Shown piece after piece: positions 1 to 11,475 of a stretch of DNA of 64,000 nt. The notes under the pieces are model-generated. The model was given only the letters and a program-made list of their open reading frames with translations. It made no database searches and had not been told where the DNA came from. The position numbers were made by a program, and so were the translations under genes. Numbering within the stretch: position 1 is the first letter of the stretch; each line of letters begins with the position of its first letter. Source of the DNA: Prochilodus magdalenae (lineage: Eukaryota > Chordata > Actinopteri > Characiformes > Prochilodontidae); assembly GCA_024036415.1 (NCBI GenBank), contig JAMWET010001028.1:1-64000 (forward strand), given 5' to 3'.

Positions 1-137
1 TGCTAAAAGAGTCCTTTAAGTTTGATTATTTTCTGTGTATGTTTTTTATATTCAATTGAAATTGGAGCTTTGTCTTATTTTGGTTTTAAAGTAGACCTTC
101 AATTTTCATAATACAGGACACTCACTCAGCCCAACTA

Positions 138-1425
138 CAGTGGGGTGCGAAAGTTTGGGCAGCCTTGTTAATTTTCCTGATTTACCTTTATAAAGCATTG
201 ATTGTTTGGATTAAAAAATTCCATTAAATATATCATATAGGGGACAAACACAGTGATATTTAAGAAGTGAAATGTTTATATATGATTTACAGAAAGTGTG
301 CAATAATTGACTAAACAAAATTAGGCAGGTGCATAAATTTGGGCACCAAAAAAAAAAAACCTTAACTCAATATTTAGTAGATCCTCCTTTTGCAGAAATA
401 ACAGCCTCTAAACGCTTCTAACTTTAACAAGATTCCCAGTCCCTGTACTGGCCACACAACATGATGGAACCACCACCAAATTTTACTGTAGGTAGCAGGT
501 GTTTTTCTTGGAGTGCTGTGTTCTTTTTCCTCCATGCATAACGGCCCTTGTTATGCCCAAATAACTCTATTTTACTTTCATCAGTCCACAGTACCTTATT
601 CCAAAATGAAGCTGGCTTTTCCAAATGTGCTTTAGCATACTTCAAGCGGCTCTGTTTATGATGTGGGCGGAGAAAAGGCTTTCTCTGCATCACTCTCCCA
701 TACAGCATCTCCTTGTGTAAAGTGCGCCGAATAGTTGAACGATGCACAGTGACTCCATGAGCAGCAAGATCTGTTGTAGGTCTTTGGTGCTGGTCTGTGG
801 GTTGACTCTGACTGTTCTCAACACCCTTCGCTTCTGTTTATTCGAGATTTTTCTTGGTCTGCCACTTCCAGCCTTGACTTGAACTGTGCCTGTGGTCTTC
901 CATTTTCTCACAATGTTTCTCACAGTGGAGACTGAACGCTGAAATCTCTGAGATAGCTTTCTGTATCCTTCCCCTAAACCATGACGGTAAACAATCTTTG
1001 TTTTCAGGTCATTTGAAAGTTGTTTTGAGACTCCCATGCTGCGACTCTTCAGAGAAGATGCAAAGAGGAGAAAAACTTACAATTGCCTCCCTTAATTACC
1101 CTTTCTCATAATTGAGTCACCTGTGTATGGAGGTCAAGGGTCACTGAACTTACCAAACCAAATTTGAGTTCCAATAATTAGTTCTAAAGGTTTTGAAATC
1201 AATAAAATGACAACAGTGCCCAAATTTATGCACCTGCCTACTTTTTTTTAAACAGTTATTGCACACTTTCTGTAAATCATATAAACTTAATTTCACTTCT
1301 CAAATATCACTTTGTTTGTCCCCTATATGATATATTTAACGGACTTTTTTTATCCAAACAATCAATGCTTTATAAAGGTAAATCAGGAAAATTAACAAGG
1401 CTGCCCAAACATTCGCACCCCACTG
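138..1425 (-). mobile_element. Tc1/mariner transposon, inactive, with ~205-bp terminal inverted repeats
   Basis: The left end (138-343) and right end (1217-1425) are inverted copies of each other over about 205 bp, both beginning CAGTGGGGTGCG, and the element is flanked by the TA target duplication (136-137 and 1426-1427) typical of Tc1/mariner. The TIR also contains the inner motif GCATAAATTTGGGCACC. The transposase lies on the minus strand between the TIRs and is broken, so this copy could not move itself. Boundaries are seen directly; family assignment rests on the TIR/TA structure plus transposase similarity. Confidence 0.93.
345..1037 (-). pseudogene. Tc1-like transposase pseudogene (frameshifted, internally deleted)
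   Basis: The start codon is at 1037 and the N-terminus begins MGVSKQLSNDLK, followed by the paired helix-turn-helix DNA-binding region (YRKLSQRFQRSVSTVRNIV) and a basic linker with GRPRK. The reading frame is lost near 750-770 and resumes in another frame with HRSTIRRTLHKEMLYGRV. The first catalytic region is visible as LWTDESKIELFG. After GGGSIML the sequence jumps, near 424-440, almost directly to the extreme C-terminal segment, so roughly the last third, including the second Asp (usually near SPDLNPIE) and the final Glu, is missing. Established Tc1 biology requires all three acids, so it is catalytically dead. The frameshift and deletion are seen in the sequence. Confidence 0.88.
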
Positions 1426-1639
1426 TATATTTCCAAACTTATTACAGTAAAACTAGGTAGTGGGACCACATCAAATCACAGTACATTTCTCTCAAACCCG
1501 GCATATTAAACAGGATAGCCGTTCCTTGTGCATGTGCGTAACTGTGCCTATACTATAACCTGCACACACACTGAACCCAAAGCACAACACTGGTACCAGG
1601 GTCATGATTTCACCCTGGGCTACACAAGATTATGCTATG

Positions 1640-2153
1640 CAGTTTTATTGCACACAGTAGAGATAGAAATAGACTACTGAGTTTTATTGCACATAGTAGA
1701 ATAGACTACTGAGGGGAGTGGCTGTTTATACCCTGGGAAAGCCGAAAGGAAGGATCTGCGGCATCTCTCCTTCACACACTGTGGATGCAGCAGCCGGGCA
1801 CTGAAGGAGCTGCCCAGTGCTTTCAGAGAGTGGTACATGGGGTGGGACAGGTTCTTCAGCATGTGTTTGAACTTGGTCCTCATTCTGTCTCCCACCACCC
1901 ACTGGGTCAAGATGACAACCAGGACAGAGCTGGACTTGTTGATGATTCTGTTCAGTCTCTTCGTGTCAGAGGTGGAGATGCTGCTGCCCCAGCAAACCAC
2001 TACATAAAAGATGGCTGATGCCACCACAGCATCAGAGAAGGTCCTCAGGAGTGCCCCCTGCACTCCAAAGGAAACATTGGGGACACATGGGGAAACATCA
2101 TCATTGAAGGAATGTGCTCGGAAAAATCTTGAATGATCGTGAACAGTGATCAC
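1640..2153 (-). mobile_element. Non-LTR retrotransposon (LINE) ORF2 C-terminal fragment
   Basis: The minus strand encodes a 159-residue open stretch resembling the post-RT C-terminal end of fish LINE ORF2: an FSDAVVASAIFYVVVCWGSSIS segment (shift to QxxxxRLxRIINKSSSVL), then conserved motifs around HPMYHSLKALGSSFSARLL and CRRSFLSAFPGYKQPLPSVV. The 3' side (about 1640-1700) holds a small duplicated segment containing TTTTATTGCACA. The 5' part with the RT core is absent, as is usual for 5'-truncated LINEs. The clade is not settled; a Rex/CR1/I-type assignment is a guess. Confidence 0.7.
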
Positions 2154-2159
2154 TTAAAT

Positions 2160-4056
2160 GTTTGGTGAAATTAAATCGTAGAAAAACAACAGCAGTACTC
2201 AGGGAGATGTTTAATAGTGAAAGTAAGAGCATTTCTACACATACAATGGGAACTCAAGAGATTGGGACCAAACAGCTGTGTAGCCTTAAGAAAGCCACTT
2301 GTCAGTGAGGCTAAACAAACAAAAAACGGCTTCAGTTTGCCAGGGAGCATAAAGATTGGACTCTGGAGCAATGGAAGATCATTTGGTCTGATGAATCCAG
2401 ATCTACCCTGTTCCAGAGAGATGGGCACATTGGGGTAAGAAGAGAGAGTCGGCTGAAGTGATGCACCTATCATGCCTAGTGCCTACCATACAAGCCGGTG
2501 GGGGCCGTGGTTGCTGCAGTTGGTCAGGTCTAGGTTCAGCAACGTTATGTGCCCAAAGAATGAGGTCAGCTGACCTGAATATAACGACTGAACTGGTTAC
2601 TCCATCAATGGATTTTCTAGGGCTGTACCCGACTCAGAATTTTGTCAGTCAAATCGGATTCGCCCGACCAGGCCAACGATTCAACTATTCATTCATGTTT
2701 TTATCTCCATTATCTAGTAATCAGTAAATCAATTTGCATACGTTTTAGATTTGACGGCCTCCTCATTTAGAAAGTCAGCAGAGTCACAGGAACATATTTC
2801 TGAACTAAAAGAGACGTGGCGTATGATGATCGATCTGAACTGGAGCCTGATTTAAATACAGAAAACAGCGTCGAGCAGCAGCTCGTATTTATGTTAAACA
2901 TTAGCGCTTATAGTCTTTCTAATTTCTCTTCTAACAGCTTCTTCAGTAGGGTGACCCTTCGTCTTTTATCTCTCATGAATAATGAACTACTAAATAAAAC
3001 CAGATTAGTCCATATTTAAATTATTTATAGGGTATTATTACCCGCGCTGAAATAATAATTTCTCGTTTATCGGCAGGCATATTAAGTGTCTGTACTTATC
3101 TTTAAAAAAAAATCTTTTAGATATAAATATCTGTAATTTAGGTTCTAAAATAATGTAATTATAATGAAAATAAACGTCTTCGGTCCGTTTTTCCTTCACC
3201 GCAAACAGCCATTATGTCTAAACCAAAAGTCAGCTCACTCGTTTAAAGCAGTGATCGATGTCTGACTAAATGACGACCAGAATTAGGTTTAATTTGTTCA
3301 GATTCTCTTTAGAAGCTCCTCCAGATTTTTTCTGAGACATCGTTCCACCCGTGTTTCTTAGCTTCACAGCTTCAGCTGCCTTCAGCGGTGAACCGCCAGC
3401 GCACAGTGTCACGTGGATAGAATTTTTTAGCAAGCGTGCGTCACAGCCCAGCTAGAACTTAAATATATATTTATGTTTCCCCTTTTAATCATTATTAAAA
3501 TGTCTTTTTACATTCTTAAAGTTCTTGTGTATTTTAATAAGCTTTAGTCTGTTTTACAGAAAAAAAAGATCACTGCTGTCAGACGACTTGCAGGGTCTCA
3601 GTCGACTTAAAGGGTCTCCGACTGACTATTCGAATCGTCGACTTCTAGAGGGCAGCCCTAGGAGTTTCCTTCCCTGATGGCACAGCATATTCCAAGATGA
3701 CAATGCTAGGATTAATCTGGCTGGAATTGTGAAAGAGTGGTCCGGGGAGCATGAGCCATCATTTTCACACATGGATTGGCCACCACAGAGTCCAGACCTG
3801 AACCACATTGAGAATCTTTGGGATGTGCTGGAGTCGACTTTGGACTTGAGTGGTCCAAATCTTCCATCATCAGTACAAGATCTTGGGGAAAAATGAATGC
3901 AACTCTGGACAGAGATAGATGTTGTGACATTGCAGAAGCTTGTGGAATCGAATGGAATCAAGCCTGTGTATTACCACAGCGATTGTGTGCCTGGATCAAG
4001 GCTAGCAGCGGTCCAACAAAAACAAAAGGTGTTTGACCATTTTTTTGCCAGGCAGT
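2160..4056 (+). mobile_element. Tc1-like transposon remnant, split by a nested hAT-like element
   Basis: Before 2617 the + strand carries decayed Tc1 transposase with WSNGRSFGLMNPDLPCSRE (a mutated version of the usual W-SDES region) and a GGGRG block. After 3661 the same gene resumes and gives a good C-terminal signature, [20 protein letters not shown], at about 3774-3833. The remnant ends near GGCAGTGTAT at 4046-4056, matching a Tc1 terminus. Reading frames are broken on both sides of the insert and the 5' TIR is not obvious, so this is a dead copy. The split is seen directly in the order of the transposase parts. Confidence 0.82.
2617..3661. mobile_element. Nested hAT-like non-autonomous DNA element (~1.05 kb)
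   Basis: The ends are inverted: CTAGGGCTGTACCC on the left and GGGCAGCCCTAG on the right, the latter reading CTAGGGCTGCCC in reverse complement. The flanks give an imperfect 7-8 bp duplication (GATTTTC before, GAGTTTC after), the size expected for hAT insertions. It sits inside a Tc1 transposase between two parts that otherwise join. The interior has no open frame of transposase length; it carries subterminal AGTCGAC-type motifs near the right end. Superfamily assignment is inferred from terminus and duplication size only. Confidence 0.7.
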
Positions 4057-4059
4057 GTA

Positions 4060-5230
4060 TTACTTTGTTTGTGATACAAGTCGGTCTTCTTACATGTAGT
4101 TGATAGTGTCTTAAAGCTAGCTGCATGCATTCGGGCTACAGACCCCTCCATAAGGACAATTTCGAGAAAAGAGTTGGCCCACTGCCGCAAAGCCAAAGAA
4201 TGTGGCAGATGCCACCTCAGGGCCAACATCCTCTTGGCAGCAGTGAGACCAGCCCACAAAATACGTCTCTGTTGCAGCGACAAATCTAAAGAGAAGTTAT
4301 CATTAGGTAGAAGAAGGGTTGGTGAAAGTGGGATATTAATCACAAGTATGTCACTCAAGGTTCGAGATACCTGCTTCCAAAAACTGACAACATCAGGGCA
4401 ATATTCAGCTTGTAAATCATAGACCACTCTCATCAAACAAATCTTTTAGAACTTTAACTCCCCTACACCTCCACTGTGAGAAAGAGAAAGGTAAACTACC
4501 GGTAAGAAGTGAAAAATTATTGAATATCGGTAAATGGTTGTGCCATTTAAGATCTAAATGCACGTGGTTCATTACAGTGTGAAAGGTTGTGAGCAGACAT
4601 GAGATTATGAGATTATAGGGTATTATATACATTTAAAAATTTGGCAGGCCCAGCCCTCCCTTTGTCTTGTCTCACTGGAAAGTTGTAAGTTTTAAGCGAG
4701 GCCTCTTTCCTTTCCATATGAATTTGGAAATTAGTCTGTGAAGGTTTTCCCAATAGCCCCTCGGAGGAGCAAGGGGGATCATGGAAGAGAAAAAATTAAC
4801 ACAAGGGAGAATGTCCATTTTAATTATCGATACACAAGCTTGTAGTGAATTTGGAAGACTCGACCAATGCTCAAGATCTTTTTCAACATGGCTATAAATA
4901 CCTTGAAAATTTCGTGTTGCAATGGAAGAAGTAGAAGCAAAGATATCAACGCCGAGAAGCTCTTAACTATTGGTATTTTAGAGGGCAGGGTAACTTGAGA
5001 TGCGATTGAGTTTAGATGCATCAGTGATGACTTAGTCCAGTTAATTTTGTATCCAGATAATGAACCGAATAAATCGAAAGTAGAAAGCAAATGTGGCAGT
5101 GAGAGCCCTACGTTACCTATGTAGAGAAGGATATCATCGGTGTACAATGATATTGGATGTTCCGTGTTACAGAAGGTGACAGGGGAATTTTTTTATGGTT
5201 TTGATGTGAAATGGTTTGTTTTAACTTAAC
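4060..5230 (-). mobile_element. L1/Tx1-like LINE ORF2 remnant (RT and C-terminal pieces)
   Basis: On the minus strand, 5147-4824 encodes MYTDDILLYIGNVG followed by GSLSGYKINWTKSS, a decayed version of the reverse transcriptase catalytic block (usually F/YADD-LLY) and the next conserved GLKIN-KS block. Downstream, 4632-4417 and 4436-4060 encode further C-terminal ORF2 sequence including QQRRILWAGLTAAKRMLALRWH and WANSFLEIVLMEG, typical of L1-clade ORF2 tails. Frames are interrupted several times. It abuts the Tc1 end at 4056. Confidence 0.72.
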
Positions 5231-8200
5231 CAATTTTTTGCACTGTTGGTAATAGGAACGAGGCAATGGAAGAAATGCTTCTAAATGCTAAAAACCTGTA
5301 AATAAATGATAATAAATAAAAATGATAATATATATGTTGTCAAAGACACTGTTTTATGGTAATTGTTAAAAGATTGTAAACTGTTATCAAAACCTAAACT
5401 GTTTTTATAAATATATGAAAAAATGAGAAAGGTAAGGCAAAATTTGCTCAACAGACTGACTGGTTTTACCACAGGGAGGCAGCAATAAGGCACCTGGTAA
5501 CTGAGAGATAACATGGAAATCATTTTTTTCAGTGTTAAGACCAACAGCTGAGCTCAGTTTTGGATAGATATGAAATGTCACTGCAGACTGTGTTTCAGTG
5601 TTGGACCTGCACTCAAAATCTTTATTGTGACATAACATTTCACTTCAGTTCAATTTCTCATCAATACAATAATCCTACCCTATTCTGAAGCCAGACTCAT
5701 CTAATACTCCTGAATATGATTCATATTAATTGCCTTACTGTATATTGTTGTGGTGGTTACTGAGTCGCTGAGACATCCTCAGTTATTTCAGTTTAATCCC
5801 AAAATGCTGAAGAAATGCCAAAACGATTTCAAATACCAAACAACCAATCTGTTAAAAAGAACTTTGAACACATGACTCTTTCTTCTCAAACATTTTCATA
5901 ACAACAAGGAGTAAGGATTTCATATACTTCCACTAAGAGTCTGTTGCTGTCAAAATGACACAGTAAATGAATAACAACTGTATATAGAATTTAGGTGGCT
6001 GTATGTTTAAATGTGTTTTTTAAAAAAGTAAAAAGCTTTTTTCTAAAAACACAAACAAGCCAACTTCAAGATGTTCCAGTGCAAGGGGTTGTATTTGCTA
6101 TTCTTATAATAGTAACACCCTTATGCTCACAATAGTTACTAGTTGAGGATGAGCTCTAACATTCCATTGTTGTACTATTGCTAGCATAAATCCTGTTTTT
6201 TTGTGGTTGCTAACAAGGTAAAGTTTAGTTTAAGGTAAAGTTTAAATTAGATGATTATTGAAAACAATAAAATGCTGAATAGATGACCACTGAATAAATT
6301 AAAATGTTTGTTTCCTTGAAATGTTCAATCAGTGTGGGGGCAAAAAACAGAAATATATATAAAATGAAAATGCCTGTACGTGCAGAAGCTTGTGTTTAAA
6401 TTGAATGGCTGCTTTTGATTTGAACTATTAATCTGGAACCCACCTGGTTTATTATAAAAGTGTAGAGTGTTGTACTGAAATCAATACAATGTTCCTGCCA
6501 TTAGACATGAAGTGGGAAGCATGCCTGCCATAGGAGATTAAAAAACTCAGGAGGAGTATACTTACCGCACAACCACACAGCATCATCTGTTACGTTATTG
6601 TTAACAAACCAGTCACACAAGCTGATGCCTTCATCAGTAGACAGTTTACAGAAATAAACCATTCTAAGAAAATTATGGTTCTTGTAAGAAGCAGTCAGCT
6701 TTTCCTCTTAGTTATGTAACACAATCTCATGACATAAGAAGCAGTGGCTGGTGAGACATTTCCTGTTCCTTTAAAAGGCAGTCTGTGTTATACATCCTGC
6801 CATTGCTGACATAATTCTCCACCTTCACATTTACGCAGCTGCACACTTTCTTTTTCAGGTGTACTGTTGGCTAGTGTGAAATACTAAAAAGTATAAAAAG
6901 TGCATCCCAGAAATGCTAAGTTGTACAGATTTAAAAGGGTTCATCACAAAAATAGTGCAACACTTTAAGGAAAACATTTCTAACTGCTAAGAAAGCAGTT
7001 TTATCAACTACATGAAAAACAAAAGAATTCTGTATCCAAAGGACAAGGCCCAAAGCCAAAATTCCAACGAGTACTGTGCTAGAAACAACAATTCTATGGT
7101 GGAAATCACCGCATGGGCTCAGGAACACTTCTGGATATAAAAATGATTCTGTACTGTATCAACAACTGTAAGTGAAAACTATACCACGCAAAGAGGAAAC
7201 CATACAAAACATGATCCAAGTACATAGCCACCTTTTCTGCACATTTAAAAAGTCAGCATCCATAATGGTATGCGGGTAAATTAGTGCAATAGGCATGAGG
7301 GACCTGCACATCTGCGAACCATCAATGCTATAACAATATATATATAAATTTTGAAGCAACATATACTGCCATCCAGACAGAGCCGCAATATGTAATTTTA
7401 ATCTGCATGCAAATGATTAACTAATCTAGACTAATCTATTTGCATTCTACTTATGCCTTTTAATGCATCTACTGTATTGTCTAGTTTCCAAGACCACTTT
7501 AATGCAACAGAATCCCGTCCTGGGGGGTCAGATGTGATTCACTTCACCAGCTAATTAGCAAGGCCTTTTCAGTTCTGAGTATTAGAACAGACAATTGATT
7601 ATCTCTGCAGAGCTGTGGGCCTCCAGCAGGGCCAGATTAAGACCCTGTGTTCCCGATTAGAGCTTTAGTGCTATGATACCAGGAATCTACTGATTTAAAG
7701 TTAAAACTCAACAGATCAACAGTTTTTTTTTTTTACAAAATATCTAAACTGAACCAGAGATTTACATGTGCAAAGGCCTTGTCAAGATCCCATCTTTGCC
7801 AAAATGAGCCTGTCTATGTTTCACCCACAATAATAATGTTTTTTTTTTTGTGCAAATAGGCCATAAAATGAATGTGTCAGAGGTGCTATGTTAACAGATT
7901 AAAATTGTTTCTAACAATTTTTGAGCAACATTCTGGGCCATCCCCCAGGTCACCCATATGGTAGTTCTGTTCATGCCCTCCAGGGGCTGAGTTTAACTCT
8001 GTAGCTATAATTTGCAGCTATCATGTAGGGTATACACACTGAAGCCGCCAAAAAGGGTATACCATAGAAGAACCAGTCAACTAATGATTCTTTAGCTATG
8101 GTTTATCAGTTCCAGTGCTGGAGAGGTATAGTTTCTTCCTGACTTTGTACACCTGATCCTGCGTGGGGCAGTAAGCCCTCAAGACTGGATTGGAAACCAG

Positions 8201-8400
8201 ACAAAAGACTCCCTGTTTGGCTGTAAGTGAGAAAAAGGCCTGTACAACAGACAAATTAGCCCACCCATTTTAAAGCATTCCACAGTTTAATATTATTTAA
8301 GAATGATACTGTTAGATGCTGATACTATAAACGACTAAAATTCTAAAATTGTATGATGTTAATGTGAAATGGTGGATCTTTGAACTATTTAAAGGTTTGT
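5231..8400. other. Non-coding stretch without a recognisable gene
   Basis: No exon series, RNA gene or complete transposon recognised. The DNA is AT-rich and open frames are short and unlike known proteins. Around 7340-7390 a short piece (AACATATACTGCCATCCAGAC) matches the Tc1/mariner family seen at 12,945-12,975. Positions 7480-7700 are less AT-rich and without repeat signature, a possible conserved non-coding element (see findings). Confidence 0.55.
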
Positions 8401-8489
8401 CACAATCACAGATATGAATATTATGGGAGCCAAAACTAGTCCTTCTATGGCATCATCCAAAGATCCCTTTTTAAAGCTATTATTGTATG

Positions 8490-9725
8490 TCACAATGGTT
8501 CTCCTCTCACTGCTGATCTCCTGGACTCCATTTCCCATAACCCACCATCTGATGACATCACTGTCACATGCCCACCATCTTCCAATCCTGTTCTATTCTC
8601 CAGATCAGCATGCCCAGAACACTAGTCACACACACCTGCTCCTTATCAAGTCTCACACTGGTCCATTGCGAAGTATTGCCACTCTGTAGCGTACTGTGCT
8701 TTTCTCCCTCTTATTTATCTTGTTTGTTATTAAGTTGGCTTGTAAAAGTCAACTTACTGTTCTTCGTAATCTTCTTCTTCTTCTTATTCTACGCTCAAGA
8801 GTGAAGTTAAGGTGGAAGGAGTGAATTTAATACAGCTGGGAATTTAAGGTGACAGGGAATTTAAGGTGGCAGGAAATTTTAGGTGGCAGTGAAGTTAAGG
8901 TGGTAGGGGTGTATATATGGTGGCAGGGAATTTAAGGTGACAGTGAATTTAAGGTGGCAGTGAAGTTAAGGTGGTATGAGTGAATTTCAGGCGGAAATGA
9001 ATTTATGGTGTCAGGGAATTTATAGGGTAGAAGGGAATTTAAGGTGGCAATGACTTTCAGATGGAAGTGTATTTAAGGTGGTATGAGTGAATTTAAGGTG
9101 GCAATGAATTTAAGGTGGAAGTGAAGTTAAGGTGGTAGGAGTTAATTTAAGGTGAAATGGGATTTAAGATGGTAATGTATTTACTTAAATTCACCTTAAG
9201 GTGGTTGTGAAGTTAAGGTGGTATGATTAAATTTCAGGTGGAAATTAATTTAAGGTGGCAGGGGATTTAAGGTGGTAGAGAATTAAAGATGGCAATAAGT
9301 TATTTAAGGTGGCAATGAATTTAAGGTGGAAGTTTAGGTAGTAGGAGTGCAATTAAGATGGCAGGGAATTTAACGTGGCAGTAAAGTTAAGGTGCTTATA
9401 GTGAATTTAAGGTGGTAAAGAATTTTATGTGCCAGGTAATTTAAGGTAGTACAGCTTTTAAACGTTTCAATGTAATGTGGACATCTATGTAATGTCCACA
9501 AACTTTCTCTTTCTAGTTCTGTTTTGACTTCTTCTGATTCTCTGGTTTACTCCTTTTGTTTATTCCCTTTGGTATCTGTGCCTGGTCTGATTGTTTGCTT
9601 GGTTTTGACTCTTGTCTGTTTATTGACTCTGACTCTGTCTTTGCCCCTTTGTTATGTCTGATTTGCTCTTGTTACTGCTGTGCCTGACTTTGAATCTGTT
9701 TAATAAACTGCGCCTTGGTCATTGA
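8490..9725 (+). repeat. Possible LTR-like repeat hosting a minisatellite
   Basis: The segment opens with a motif common near the start of fish Gypsy-type LTRs (TGGACTCCATTTCCCATAA at 8522) and closes with a Thr/Ser-like pyrimidine run (repeated GACTCTG/TTGTTTG) leading to AATAAACTGCGCC near 9703, which looks like an LTR polyadenylation region. A minisatellite occupies the middle. No gag/pol and no second LTR was found, so a solo LTR is an inference from composition and landmark motifs only. Confidence 0.35.
8803..9470 (+). repeat. Minisatellite, ~17-20 bp unit (GAATTTAAGGTGGCAGT-like)
   Basis: More than 30 imperfect copies of a unit around GTGAATTTAAGGTGGCAG run almost uninterrupted. Variants include GAAGTTAAGGTGGTAG and GAATTTCAGGTGG, and unit length drifts between about 17 and 22 bp. 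No transcript or protein is implied. Seen directly. Confidence 0.93.
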
Positions 9726-10089
9726 TGATTATTAGAACCATTAATATTCCTAAATGTCACTTACAGGGTCAAGTAGGACACACGTAATGGCATTACATAA
9801 TCAGGATTCAAAAGAAAAGGGAACTGTATTGTGTTAGTTACTGTAAATAAACAAATGCATTAAAACTCAGTGATCACATTCATGGCAGGCAAAGTCAGCA
9901 CATTACATTAATCAATGGTGTAACGCGACATCTCGACAGAAGAGCTCCCCAAGATTTTTTTTGCCTTAGTATAAGGCCCAGACAATTTAGTCACCTATGA
10001 TATAACATTTCGATGTATAAAACATAATCTATATTACAGAAAACCAAACTGTCAAATGTCACAAAAATGATGATGTTATAAGCAGCTCT

Positions 10090-10770
10090 ATATTATTTAA
10101 AGAACAGTTCCTCAAAATCAGCAGAAGTGTATCATGACACAAACAAAGATGAGGTACTTCTAATGAACTTAGAAAACGTGTTGTTGATGCTCATCCGGCT
10201 GGAAAAGATTTCAAAACCATCTCTAAAGAGTCCACCAATCCACTATCAGACAGATTGTGCAAGTAGAGGAAACTCAAGCATATCATTACTCTCTTCCCGT
10301 AAGTGGTTGGCTACCAAAGTTCATTCCATAAGCAAGAAATGCAGAGTCAGCAAAATCACAAAAGAACCCAGGGTAACTTCTACACCTTCTAAAATACCTC
10401 TTTTATAGTGGGCAGTGTTCATAAGTCATCAGGAGAAAACTGAACAACAATGGTGTGCTATTGAAGGCTATTGGAAAAATATTTTGTGAACTGATGAAAC
10501 CCAAATAAATCTTGCTAAAATGAGAAGGGTTTTGTTTGGAGAAAAGGAAACACTGCATTCCAGCATTAAAACTATATCCCATCTGTGAACCCATCTGAAA
10601 ACCAGCAAATTCTAAAGGAAAATACATGAACTGAATCTCATGAGAATGTGGTTCATCCAGCAGGACACACGACAGTGTGCAGGACTAATCAATAGTTACC
10701 AGAAGTCTTTAGCTGCAGTTATTGCTTCATAATGAGGTCACACTAGACACGTAAACAGTATCAGAAAAGA
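10090..10770 (+). mobile_element. Decayed Tc1-like transposon remnant
   Basis: The + strand carries GTTGTTGATGCTCATCCGGC and AAACCATCTCTAAAGAGTCC, matching the DNA-binding part of a widespread fish Tc1 family, followed by a diverged catalytic portion around 10,486-10,600 (GAACTGATGAAACCCAAATA in place of the usual GTGGACTGATGAGACC-type run). Frames are broken throughout. The copy shares its 5' motif with the piece at 24,600-24,730. Confidence 0.65.
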
Positions 10771-11254
10771 AACTGTAAAGGTTCATATACATCACATATT
10801 CTTAAAAGCACAGTAACGAAAACAGTCTGTTTAATAGTGGTAAAGGTAGGTTGGACATGGTCATGTACAAAAAATGTATTATGATTACATGAACATAAAT
10901 GGATTTTTGGGGAAATAAATCTAACACAGAAAGAGGATACTGACCAAGAAAGTAATTAGAATACAGTAATTTTTAGGATAGGGGATTGAGTACACCGCCA
11001 GGGGGAAAGACAGCGCAAAGACGTAAAAAAGTAAAACGATATGCAAATAGATGATACCAAGAGCCAACGGGAAAGATGTTTAGTTTTCCCGAACAAGATG
11101 GCATTGACCAAACCAAACACTTATAAAGTAAAACTGACAATTCACTTCATTTTATTGATACAACACAACTGACTTAGTTTTTTCTGACTTATATACATTT
11201 ATTAAATGATTAACAATAAAATGATTAACACCAATAATACAGTTGTTACATTTC

Positions 11255-11475
11255 TTAGAGTGTAACACGGGGGCAGTGGTGGGCTGATAGTTACCAGCCT
11301 TGTGCTCAGGGTTTTTGGTTTAATTCCCTGACCCTTGAGCAAGGCAGTTAACCCCCGACTGTTTCCCAGGTGCTGTGGATTGTGCTGCCCACTGCTCTGG
11401 GCAAGTGTGTTCACAGTCCCCTAGTGTGTGTATTCACTATTGTGAATTCACTATTTTTGGGTGTTTCACTGCAGG
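11255..11475 (+). repeat. SINE-like interspersed repeat (copy 1)
   Basis: About 220 bp matching, in opposite orientation, the repeat at 61,830-62,065. Shared blocks are the stretch from CACTAGTGTGTG/CCTAGTGTGTGT through GGGCAGCACAATCC-type sequence, TTGAGCAAGGCA, and GAATTCCCTGA/AATTCCCTGAC near the unit's tRNA-like side. Two independent copies in one window support an interspersed family; classification as a SINE is inference. Confidence 0.6.

Noticed and set aside
1785..2018. 77-residue + strand open frame
   Set aside because: Antisense shadow of a LINE fragment.
8803..9470. CRISPR-like array
   Set aside because: Repeats are contiguous without unique spacers and the genome is a vertebrate.
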